Origin: Treponema sp.
GTDB lineage: Bacteria > Spirochaetota > Spirochaetia > Treponematales > Breznakiellaceae
DNA length: 12,940 bases
Direction of reading: 5' to 3'
Assembly: GCA_031255815.1 (NCBI GenBank)
Contig: JAIRRU010000022.1
Location: 1-12,940, forward strand
Part shown: positions 7,075 through 12,940 of the stretch, piece by piece
Position numbering within the stretch: the stretch's first letter is position 1
Layout: every line of letters starts with the position of its first letter
Program-made: the position numbers and the translations under genes
Notes under the pieces: model-generated
Database searches by the model: none
Told to the model about the DNA's origin: nothing
What the model saw: only the letters and a program-made list of their open reading frames with translations

Positions 7075-8607
7075 CTATTCTCCGTAGAGTTCCGTATACT
7101 TGCTTTCGATGTAGCCGAGGAAGGGTTCCGCCGAAAGCTGTTCCCCCGTAATTTTAAAGAGCAGTTCCCGGGGGCTCAGGCGCCTGCCCCAGGCGTAGAC
7201 GCGATCTTTAAGCCAGCCGTGTACCGCCCCGTACGAGCCCTCCGCCAGCCTGGTTTCATAATCGGGGATATCTTCGGCCAGTTTCCTCCGTATCTGGAGG
7301 CCGTAGAGATTACCCAGGGCGTAGCTGGGGAAGTAGCCGAAGGCGCCCATCGACCAGTGAACGTCCTGCAGCACCCCTTCGGCGTCGGTCTCGTTTTCAA
7401 TGCCGATAAACTCCTTCATGCGCTTGCGCCAGGCAGCGGGAAGATCCTCGGCGGCCAATTCCCCCGCGAAGAGTTCCTTTTCAAGTTCAAAGCGGAGTAT
7501 GATATGCAGGGAATAGCTTAGCTCGTCCGCCTCGACGCGGATAAGGGAAGGCCTTACCTGGTTGACCGCCCGGTAAAAACTGCCGAGCCCGGTCATGGCA
7601 AGCTGCTCCGGGAAGAAGGCCTTTAAGGCCGGAAGCTGGGCCTTCCAGAAAGACCGGCTCCTGCCGATTACATTCTCCCAAAAGCGGGACTGGGATTCGT
7701 GAACGGCCATGGAAGCGCCCTCGGCAAGGCAGGATCCCGCGATTTCAGCGGGAAAGCCCATCTCGTAAAAGGCGTGGCCCGACTCGTGTATCGTGGAAAA
7801 AATTCCGGAGAGAGGATCGTTCCTGTCGTAGCGGGTGGTGATCCGTATATCGTTTGCCCCCAGGGATGTGGTAAAGGGGTGGGCGCTGACATCGAGCCTT
7901 CCCCGGCGGCTGTCGAAACCCAGGCTTTCCTTAAGCGCCTGGTTGTAGCGGGCCTGTACTTCCGGGGCGAACTCCGCCCTGAGGAAGGGGGGCCGCTCCT
8001 GCCCTTTCGCCGCTATCCTTTCAAGCAGGATCGAAAGGCGCTCCCGCAGGGGCGCGAACACCCGCGTTATATCGGCGGCCTTCATGTCGGGCTCGTAGAT
8101 ATCGAGGAGGCCGTCGTAAAGCGTAAGGCCCTCCCCGTTCCGGTAACCCCAGTACTCCGCCTTTTTCCGGGCCGCTTCCAGCATTTTTTTAAGGTGGGGC
8201 AGGAACAGGGCAAAGTCGTTGTTACGGCGGGCCTCTACCCAGGCCGCCTGGGAGAGGGATTCGGCCCGGGCGCAGGAAGCGACGAATTCCACGGGAAGTT
8301 TAACCGCCTTATCGTAATTGCGGCGCGTTACCCGCAAAAAATCCCGCTCAAGGGGAGGCAGGCTTTCGTCGCCCCGGGGATTGGCGGAAACGGAACCCAG
8401 TTCCCCAAGCAGCCGCCCGGTTTCCGGCGCGGTAAAACGCTCGTGGGCAAGGCCCTGGATAAGCGCGAGCTGCCCGGCGCGTTCCTCCGTTCCCGCCGGG
8501 GGAAGGCAGGCCTCCTGATCCCACTGAAGCAAGGCCGAAATTTTTTCCAGATGGCGGCAGTCCCGGTCTATGCCGTGCAGTTTTTCCAGTATTTCGTTTG
8601 ATTTCAT
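7075..8607 (-). CDS. M32 family metallocarboxypeptidase (carboxypeptidase Taq type)
   Basis: Zinc carboxypeptidase that removes C-terminal residues from peptides in the cytoplasm, with broad specificity in characterised members. The 510 residues match the family length of about 500. The zinc site HESGH (274-278) with Glu304 in HESQSRFWEN (303-312) is complete. Other M32 blocks are present: IRVEADELSY (356-365), the DVHW motif (415-418) and the adjacent GYFPSYALGNLYG. The start is set by AGGAGG (8615-8620 on the plus strand, read as complement), seven bases from the ATG at 8607. A longer in-frame reading to 8748 runs through the IclR coding end and is not believed. The gene follows iclR by 34 bp on the same strand, so the two may be co-transcribed. 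No signal peptide is seen. It is probably for general peptide turnover, unrelated to the sugar genes. Confidence 0.93.
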   Translation of the reverse strand: MKSNEILEKLHGIDRDCRHLEKISALLQWDQEACLPPAGTEERAGQLALIQGLAHERFTAPETGRLLGELGSVSANPRGDESLPPLERDFLRVTRRNYDKAVKLPVEFVASCARAESLSQAAWVEARRNNDFALFLPHLKKMLEAARKKAEYWGYRNGEGLTLYDGLLDIYEPDMKAADITRVFAPLRERLSILLERIAAKGQERPPFLRAEFAPEVQARYNQALKESLGFDSRRGRLDVSAHPFTTSLGANDIRITTRYDRNDPLSGIFSTIHESGHAFYEMGFPAEIAGSCLAEGASMAVHESQSRFWENVIGRSRSFWKAQLPALKAFFPEQLAMTGLGSFYRAVNQVRPSLIRVEADELSYSLHIILRFELEKELFAGELAAEDLPAAWRKRMKEFIGIENETDAEGVLQDVHWSMGAFGYFPSYALGNLYGLQIRRKLAEDIPDYETRLAEGSYGAVHGWLKDRVYAWGRRLSPRELLFKITGEQLSAEPFLGYIESKYTELYGE

Positions 8608-8641
8608 CGGTATTCCTCCTGGGAAGCCGCCCGCCGGGGAT

Positions 8642-9442
8642 CTACTCCATTCCCCCGCGGAATCCCGCCAGGGAAGAAATGCGCCGGGCCGTATTCCCCA
8701 GGGCCGGGACGGCGGCTTCCAGTTCCTCCGCGGACATGTAGTTTTCAAAAGCGGACATGCTGATGGCGGCGCTGATCTTCCCCTGTTTGTCCCGCAGGGG
8801 GACGGCGTTACAGTTGTCCTTGAGGATATACTCCTCCCGTTCCCGGGCTATCTGCCCGGCCCGGGCTTCGGCAAGTTCCCGCTTCAGGGCCTCCGCCCGG
8901 GTGATCGTTCTTTCAGTATACGCCTCCAGCCCCTTTTGGACAATCAGGGCCTCCAGTTCGGTTTCCCCCAATTCGCAGGTAAGGATCTTCCCCAGGGCGG
9001 TGCAGTGGAAGGGGAGGGTTTTGCCGGGGGTAAAATAGCTTCGGGGCACGCTCTGGCTGTCGATATGGTCGATCACCAGAATATCCCCCCCCTGGTATAC
9101 CGCCATATTCAGATTCGCCCTGGGGTACTGGTTCCAGAGCAGTTCCAGGTAGGGCATGGTGAGTTTCCGGATATCCAGCGACAAAAGGGCGTTTCGGGAT
9201 AAGCGCAGGGCCTTGAGGGATACGGCATAGAGTCCGGTGGTTTCATCCTTTACCATGAAGCCCGACGCGGTCAGGCTGGAGAGCATGCGGAAGGCCATGT
9301 TGACGTTGAGCTTTAGCGCCTCGCAGACTCCGTTGATGCTGAGGGGCTGGTCCGCGGACGCCGCCAGATCGAGGATCTTGAGGCAGCGTATCACCGCCTT
9401 GATATTGTATTTTCCGCTTTCCATTTGGCGGAATTGTAGCAT
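8642..9442 (-). CDS. IclR-family transcriptional regulator
   Basis: Dimeric winged-helix regulator with a C-terminal small-molecule binding domain. From the chosen start it has 266 residues, normal for the family. The helix-turn-helix lies at about 14-66 (VIRCLKILDLAA, then SINGVCEALKLNVNMAFRML and the wing SGFMVKDETTGLY). The effector domain follows, with LPFHCTALGKIL (143-154) and EREEYILKDNCNAVPLRD. Start: no Shine-Dalgarno precedes either ATG 9442 (MLQFRQ) or ATG 9424 (MESGKY). 9442 is preferred because an A-rich tract lies just upstream, but 9424 begins close to the domain and is possible; a TTG at 9481 is less likely. It is divergent from the dehydrogenase gene across about 175 bp, the usual arrangement for an IclR protein controlling its neighbour. 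Ligand unknown, perhaps a sugar acid or aromatic acid as in other members. Confidence 0.9.
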   Translation of the reverse strand: MLQFRQMESGKYNIKAVIRCLKILDLAASADQPLSINGVCEALKLNVNMAFRMLSSLTASGFMVKDETTGLYAVSLKALRLSRNALLSLDIRKLTMPYLELLWNQYPRANLNMAVYQGGDILVIDHIDSQSVPRSYFTPGKTLPFHCTALGKILTCELGETELEALIVQKGLEAYTERTITRAEALKRELAEARAGQIAREREEYILKDNCNAVPLRDKQGKISAAISMSAFENYMSAEELEAAVPALGNTARRISSLAGFRGGME

Positions 9443-9513
9443 AATGGATTTTTTTTTTATATAAACCGGAATATAACGCAATATTACTACAAATAGTTAA
9501 AATATCAAATACA

Positions 9514-9542
9514 ATTATAATAAAACTCAAAAAACGATATAA
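9514..9542 (-). promoter_or_regulatory. Possible promoter for the iclR-M32 transcript
   Basis: Read on the minus strand, TATAAT (plus 9514-9519) is preceded at 17 bases by TTATAT (9537-9542), a weak -35. The start would be near 9507, about 65 nt before the ATG at 9442. The region is so AT-rich that a chance -10 match is easy, so confidence is modest. Confidence 0.35.
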
Positions 9543-9556
9543 ATTTCAAAATGATG

Positions 9557-9584
9557 TTGACAAAATACCCGGCCGGGATATACT
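9557..9584 (+). promoter_or_regulatory. Sigma-70 promoter of the dehydrogenase gene
   Basis: TTGACA (9557-9562) is a perfect -35, and TATACT (9579-9584) matches the -10 at five of six positions, with a 16-base spacer. This is the best promoter in the window. The predicted start is near 9591, 26 nt before the ATG. GC-rich spacer bases (CCCGGCCGGG, 9568-9577) form a palindrome between the two boxes, a possible repressor or regulator contact. Confidence 0.72.
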
Positions 9585-9588
9585 GGAA

Positions 9589-9603
9589 GCGGAACTGCGG
9601 AAC
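9589..9603. promoter_or_regulatory. GCGGAAC direct repeat, candidate operator
   Basis: GCGGAAC occurs twice with one base between (9589-9595 and 9597-9603), covering the predicted transcription start. A related GCGGAAT lies at 9428-9434 near the iclR start. The placement suits a regulator binding site, but IclR proteins more often bind palindromes and no protein can be assigned. Confidence 0.3.
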
Positions 9604-9616
9604 CTAAGGAAATTTT

Positions 9617-10591
9617 ATGAAGGCAAAGATACTCATTCCCCAGCCTGTGGCGGAGGACGGAACAGATTACCTGTCGGAACAGGGATACGAATTAATTTAC
9701 CCCGGCGCTTCCCGCCGCGAAGATATACTGCGGAGCCTCGCGGGCTGCGAAGCGATACTGTTGCGCGGAACCCTGGTGGATAAAGAAATACTGGAGGCGG
9801 GAAAACTGCTGAAGATAGTGGCCTGCCAGGGAACGGGCTTTGACAAGGCGGATCTCGAGGCCGCCGCCCGCCGGGGCATCTGGGTAAGCGGCGCCCCCCT
9901 GTCCGCCGCCTGCTCGGTCGCCGAATACGCCATGACGCTGATACTTATGCTGGCAAAGGAGATCCCCTTTTATACCGCCGCCGTGAGGGAGGGCAACTTT
10001 TCCCCCCAAAACCAGCGGGCCGGAAGGGAGCTTGAAAATAAAACCCTGGGCATTATCGGGCTCGGGCGCGTCGGCCTTAGCCTGGCAAAGAAAGCGGCGA
10101 AGGGTTTCAACATGGATGTATTCGCCTACGATCCCCTCTGCCCCCCGGATCGCCCGCCCCCGGAGGTGAGCCTGCTGGAGGATATAGAGACGGTGCTGAA
10201 GGAGGCCGATTTTGTCAGCCTCCACGCGCCGAATATCCCGGAGGTAAAAAAACTGTTTGACGCCCCGCGTTTTGAGCTTATGAAAACCGGAGCTTACTTT
10301 ATCAACTGTTCCCGCCCCGATCTTGTGGACGAAGGCGCCCTTCTCCGGGCCCTGGAAGGGGGCAAGATAGCCGGCGCCGCCCTGGATGTCTACGATCCCC
10401 AAATCCCGCCGGGGGACAACCCCCTGCTGCGCCTTCCCAACGTGATCGCCACTCCCCGTATCGCTTCCCGCACCCTCGAGGCCGACATCAAGGCGGCCCT
10501 TCACGCGGCCATGGAGATCCACCGGGTTCTGTCCGGGGAAAGGCCCCGCTGGCCGCTTAACCTCCCGGTTTTTAAGGGCGGGCAGGAATGA
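9617..10591 (+). CDS. D-2-hydroxyacid dehydrogenase-like protein with altered active site
   Basis: Member of the NAD-dependent D-isomer 2-hydroxyacid dehydrogenase superfamily (phosphoglycerate, glyoxylate and hydroxypyruvate reductases) with 324 residues. It has a split catalytic domain and a central Rossmann domain with GLGRVG (148-153), a following acidic residue at the end of the next strand (D172, suggesting NAD over NADP), and the closing NCSRPDLVDEGAL region. Arg233, the substrate-binding arginine, is kept. Aligned by eye with E. coli SerA, the catalytic Glu is replaced by Gln262 (DVYDPQIP for DVFxxEP) and the catalytic His by Arg281 (TPRIAS for TPHIxx). Ordinary reduction by the Glu-His dyad is therefore doubtful. 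TAAGGA (9605-9610) sets the start. A strong promoter lies upstream and an IclR gene is divergent, so it is probably regulated by substrate. It may be a changed-function enzyme, a sensor or an inactive paralogue. Confidence 0.85.
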   Translation: MKAKILIPQPVAEDGTDYLSEQGYELIYPGASRREDILRSLAGCEAILLRGTLVDKEILEAGKLLKIVACQGTGFDKADLEAAARRGIWVSGAPLSAACSVAEYAMTLILMLAKEIPFYTAAVREGNFSPQNQRAGRELENKTLGIIGLGRVGLSLAKKAAKGFNMDVFAYDPLCPPDRPPPEVSLLEDIETVLKEADFVSLHAPNIPEVKKLFDAPRFELMKTGAYFINCSRPDLVDEGALLRALEGGKIAGAALDVYDPQIPPGDNPLLRLPNVIATPRIASRTLEADIKAALHAAMEIHRVLSGERPRWPLNLPVFKGGQE

Positions 10592-10665
10592 GCGGGGAAA
10601 CCGGAGCGCCGCGAAGCCCAGTACCTTGTAAACGCTAATTTGCAGGATACGGAATGAAGAATTTG

Positions 10666-10743
10666 TAACCACGAAGGCGCACGAAGGCGGGAGAAGGCTG
10701 ATAAACCTGGCCCTTTGTGTTCCTTTGTGCGCCTTCGTGGTTA
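10666..10743. repeat. Long inverted repeat of the CGAAGGCGCAC family
   Basis: Arms 10666-10687 and 10722-10743 form a 22-bp stem with one imperfect pair (G10683 with T10726, a G-U pair in RNA), around a 34-base loop. The core AACCACGAAGGCGCAC is close to the element at 157-172. It lies 74 bp after the dehydrogenase stop. Such CACGAAGG/CACAAAGG-rich intergenic repeats occur in many unrelated bacterial genomes (recalled, not checked). It could also end dehydrogenase transcription, although no T-run follows the stem. The minus-strand reading through it gives only a spurious peptide. Confidence 0.75.
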
Positions 10744-10770
10744 AATATCCCTCGGACTCAAGGAAATCCA

Positions 10771-10838
10771 GATGAAGGATCGGGGTTTTCGGCGTAAAAG
10801 TTCGTGCGGTTCGTGTGGTTGGTGGCAATCCCTTCATC
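10771..10838. repeat. 9-bp tandem repeat inside an inverted repeat
   Basis: GTTCGTGCG, GTTCGTGTG and GTTGGTGGC follow each other at 10800-10826, three degenerate units of 9 bp. They are flanked by GATGAAGG (10771-10778) and CCTTCATC (10831-10838), a perfect 8-bp inverted pair. This looks like a second, different small intergenic element placed 27 bp after the first one. No coding signal is seen. Confidence 0.55.
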
Positions 10839-10929
10839 CGTGCTTTTAGCCTAAACAGGCCCTAGGCGCCTGTCCCGGAAAGCGCGGGCGCTATAGAACG
10901 AAGGGCCGAAAAGTGGCAAGCTGGCTTTA

Positions 10930-12399
10930 ATGATACTGGCTGTTGATATCGGCACCACCGACTTTAAGGCCGCCCTCTTTTCGGCTTCCGGCGAACGGCT
11001 CAGGGCCGTTTCCCTGCCCCTTGCTATCGATCTGAGCGACGGGGCCCGCCACGAAACCGATCCCGCCCGCTGGCTCAGGGCTTTCGAGGAATGTCTCTTC
11101 CGGCTGGCCCCCCTTTCCGGGGTGGAGCTTCTGGCCATTTGCGGGAACGGGCCGAGCCTGACGCCCGTTACCGGCCTCCCTGCGGACAGGGGGGAGGCTC
11201 TGGAGCTCCCCGCCGGTTCCGCCCGGCTCTGGCTTGATAGGCGCGCCCAGGAGGAGGCCGCCGCGGTCTCCGCCCTGATGGGCGGTTTTGTGGATCCCGG
11301 TTTCTTCCTCCCCAAAGCCCTTTTTATTAAAAACCGGGAGCCTGAGCTTTACAGCCGGACGAAACTGTTCCTTTCCTGCCCCGAATACCTCTCCTACGCC
11401 CTTACCGGGATCCCCCGGACGGTGTTCCCCTCTCTGGGCTTTGACCGCTGGTTCTGGAACGCCGGGATCCTCGACGCGCTGGGGCTGGACGGGGAGAAGT
11501 TCCCCCCCTTCGTGCCGCCGGGGAGCCTTATCGGGCCCGTCCTTCCCGGCCTTGCCCGGCATCTGGGCCTAACCGGGCCGGGGGAGAAGCGGGAGATACC
11601 CGTGGCGGCCGCGGGGCCGGATTTTTTTGCGGCCATTCTGGGCGCCGGGGCCCTTGAGCCCGGGGACGCCTGCGACCGCTCGGGCACCTCGGAGGGGATC
11701 AACCTCTGCACCCGGAACCGGATTTCCGATCCCCGGCTCATGTCCTACGGCCACCCGGTAAAGCCTTACTGGAACCTTTCGGGGATCATCTCCACCACCG
11801 GCAAGGCCCTGGCCTGGGCCAGGGATCTTTTGGGATACGCCGGACGGCCTTTTAAAGATTTCCTGAGCCTTGCCGAATCCGCCCGGCCCGGCGGCGGGGG
11901 GCTGCTCTTTCTGCCCTACCTGGCCGGCGAACGGGCTCCCCTCTGGGATCCCCGGGCCCGGGGAAGTTTCCTGGGTTTGAACCTTTCCACAGGGCCGGCG
12001 GAGCTTGCCCGCGCGGTTGCCGAGGGGACCTGCTTCGCCCTGCGGGACGTGATCGCCGTGATGGAAGAATCCGTCCCCCTCAGAAACCTGCGGGTTACCG
12101 GCCGTCCGGGGGAAAGCGCTTTCCTTAACCAGTTGAAGGCGGACATCACCGGAAAGGAGATCCTGGTTCCCTCGAGCCTGCGGGACGCGGAACTGGCAGG
12201 CGCCGCGGCCCTGGGCGCCACGGCCCTGGGGCTCTACCCGGCCCCGGAACAGGCCGTTGCCGCCCTGGTGAAGCCGGGAAAAATCTGCCGCCCGGATCCG
12301 GGGAAAGCCCCCCTCTACGAAGGGCTTTTTGCCGAATACCGGGCCGCCTACCGGAGCCTGAAGGAAAATTTCGCCCGCCTGGGCGGCCGGAGCTATTAG
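10930..12399 (+). CDS. FGGY-family carbohydrate kinase (xylulokinase-like)
   Basis: ATP-dependent sugar kinase of the ASKHA fold, 489 residues, full length. The N-terminal phosphate loop AVDIGTTDFKAALF (4-17), LWLDRRA (100-106), catalytic-base Asp231 in AAGPDFFAAILGAG, and the FGGY signature region LPYLAGERAPLWDPRARG (328-345) are all present. The C-terminal adenosine-binding stretch reads VTGRPGES (389-396), where most family members have TGGGA; the late LAGAAALGATALGLY block (422-436) is normal. Substrate cannot be read: xylulose, a deoxy-ketose or a sugar acid are possible. No Shine-Dalgarno precedes the ATG. TATAGA at 10892-10897 is a weak -10 with no fitting -35, and an AGGCGCCT palindrome lies at 10864-10871. 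It is on the same strand as the dehydrogenase, but 338 bp of repeats lie between, so co-transcription is uncertain. Confidence 0.87.
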   Translation: MILAVDIGTTDFKAALFSASGERLRAVSLPLAIDLSDGARHETDPARWLRAFEECLFRLAPLSGVELLAICGNGPSLTPVTGLPADRGEALELPAGSARLWLDRRAQEEAAAVSALMGGFVDPGFFLPKALFIKNREPELYSRTKLFLSCPEYLSYALTGIPRTVFPSLGFDRWFWNAGILDALGLDGEKFPPFVPPGSLIGPVLPGLARHLGLTGPGEKREIPVAAAGPDFFAAILGAGALEPGDACDRSGTSEGINLCTRNRISDPRLMSYGHPVKPYWNLSGIISTTGKALAWARDLLGYAGRPFKDFLSLAESARPGGGGLLFLPYLAGERAPLWDPRARGSFLGLNLSTGPAELARAVAEGTCFALRDVIAVMEESVPLRNLRVTGRPGESAFLNQLKADITGKEILVPSSLRDAELAGAAALGATALGLYPAPEQAVAALVKPGKICRPDPGKAPLYEGLFAEYRAAYRSLKENFARLGGRSY

Positions 12400-12758
12400 A
12401 AAGCGCGCCGGTTTCGGGAAGGCCTCAAGCGATCCGCAAAAACGGCAAAGGGCTAATGACAGGGTAAAATTTCTGCGCCTTTCCTTTCAGGGCCCGCAAC
12501 ACCGCCAGGGTGGACGGGATGGATCAGAACCGGGACAAAAACTACCGCATACTGGCAGGACGAACCGGGGATACGGCATCGTATTTTTCCAGCAAGAACC
12601 GCCGTCCGCCTTTCCCTGCGGCGGAATATCTTGGGGGCAGCTTTATCCCGCCGGGCCATACACTGATAGCGTTGCTCAGAAACCGAAGTTTCTGAACAAG
12701 TTCCGCTTGAAATGCCTTGCCGGCAGAGGCTCCCCGGCGGCTTCCCGGACAAGCCCCT
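12400..12758. other. Gap without a convincing gene
   Basis: About 360 bp between the kinase stop and the AraC stop. Short open readings on both strands (for example plus 12510-12695, minus 12453-12752) have no ribosome site, no known motif and a basic, low-complexity look, so they are not called. Inverted repeats present are CCGCCG/CGGCGG (12599-12604/12619-12624), the 12676-12695 hairpin and GCCGG/CCGGC (12719-12723/12734-12738). No T-run marks a clear kinase terminator. Confidence 0.5.
12676..12695 (-). terminator. UUCG-capped hairpin downstream of the AraC gene
   Basis: TCAGAAAC and GTTTCTGA form a perfect 8-bp stem. On the minus strand the loop is TTCG closed by C-G, the extra-stable UUCG tetraloop. 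It lies 63 bases after the AraC stop on that strand. The loop orientation favours function in a minus-strand transcript, but no T-run follows, so it may be a 3'-end stabiliser instead of a terminator. Confidence 0.4.
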
Positions 12759-12940
12759 TTACCGGATCTTTGTTTGCTGCCGGTACAGGTATTCTTTTTC
12801 ACAGAGGCGGCGGAATACTGAAGGTGTGATGCCGGTTTCTTCCTTAAAAACTTTGGTAAAGTAATTGTAATCGCTAATGCCTACCGCTTCAGCAATTTCC
12901 GAAATAAGTTTCACGCCTGATTCGAGAAGCTCTTCGGCCT
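12759..12940 (-). CDS. AraC-family transcriptional regulator, C-terminal end (partial)
   Basis: The last 59 residues of an AraC/XylS-type DNA-binding domain, with the 5' part beyond the right edge. The read gives the second helix-turn-helix, ISEIAEAVGISDYNYFTKVF, then KEETGITPSVFRR, which matches the family signature (EIA..VGF.D..YF...FK...G.TPS.YR). The stop is TAA (complement of 12759-12761). G+C content looks clearly lower than in the neighbouring genes, roughly 45 percent by eye. The sensor domain is not in the window, so it could be a one-component sugar regulator or a response regulator with an AraC output. The gene is convergent with the FGGY kinase. Confidence 0.9.
   Translation of the reverse strand, partial: AEELLESGVKLISEIAEAVGISDYNYFTKVFKEETGITPSVFRRLCEKEYLYRQQTKIR

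Noticed and set aside
7699..8601. Plus-strand open reading opposite the M32 gene
   Set aside because: Antisense to a protein with a complete HESGH zinc site; no domain of its own.
8608..8748. Upstream extension of the M32 protein
   Set aside because: It overlaps the iclR coding end and reads as low-quality sequence, while AGGAGG just before the ATG at 8607 gives a better start.
10800..10826. CRISPR-like array
   Set aside because: Units are 9 bp, directly adjacent and degenerate, with no spacers and no cas genes.
9692..10837. 381-codon minus-strand open reading across the dehydrogenase and the repeats
   Set aside because: Its N-terminal part is a translation of the palindromic repeat and the rest is antisense to the dehydrogenase. 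Similar spurious peptides arise wherever such repeats occur.
12694..12703. LexA/DinR-type SOS box (GAAC-AA-GTTC)
   Set aside because: The Gram-positive type box needs four bases between the half-sites and here there are two; the site is not in front of a gene.
12453..12752. Possible small basic protein on the minus strand after AraC
   Set aside because: No ribosome site, no motif, and it crosses the hairpin and TGAACARR repeat; more likely a reading through non-coding repeats.

Overview
The window is about 12.9 kb of GC-rich bacterial DNA with ordinary Shine-Dalgarno-led genes. It looks like a carbohydrate-using anaerobe or facultative anaerobe. The mix of a GH88 hydrolase, LacZ-type GH2, stand-alone LUD protein, MgtE and M32 carboxypeptidase, plus many intergenic palindromic repeats, resembles free-living or gut Spirochaetales (treponeme relatives). 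That placement is an inference: no rRNA, tRNA or other phylogenetic marker is present.

Layout from left to right. (1) Positions 1-396 hold no gene but are packed with inverted repeats: a serial hairpin block (1-110) and a nested palindromic element (156-261). A TATAAT box and a leader hairpin follow, ahead of the first gene. (2) A plus-strand cluster of about 5.1 kb encodes a GH88 unsaturated uronyl hydrolase, a stand-alone LUD-domain protein and a LacZ-type GH2 beta-galactosidase. LUD and lacZ are separated by one base and surely co-transcribed. The GH88 gene lies 105 bp upstream, across a structured gap. The cluster ends in a good hairpin terminator. (3) mgtE (Mg2+ channel) is on the plus strand, convergent with an M32 carboxypeptidase gene. 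(4) The M32 gene and an IclR-family regulator lie in tandem on the minus strand. The regulator is divergent from a D-2-hydroxyacid dehydrogenase-like gene across an AT-rich gap carrying a near-consensus sigma-70 promoter. (5) About 340 bp of repeats separate the dehydrogenase from an FGGY-family carbohydrate kinase. (6) A roughly 360 bp gap without a convincing gene is followed by the C-terminal end of an AraC-family regulator, cut by the right edge.

How the genes may work together: GH88 and LacZ are both predicted cytoplasmic (no signal peptide visible) and could finish the breakdown of imported oligosaccharides containing unsaturated uronic acid and beta-galactoside. The LUD protein's role there is unknown. 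The IclR regulator probably controls the divergent dehydrogenase, and the FGGY kinase may belong to the same sugar or sugar-acid pathway.

The most notable observations are: the dehydrogenase appears to have lost two of its three catalytic residues (Glu to Gln, His to Arg); the left flank contains three copies of an 8-mer that permit mutually exclusive hairpins; a related palindromic repeat family occurs at both ends of the window; and a TGAACARR motif recurs after gene ends. No CRISPR array, transposase, phage gene or clear defence system is visible.
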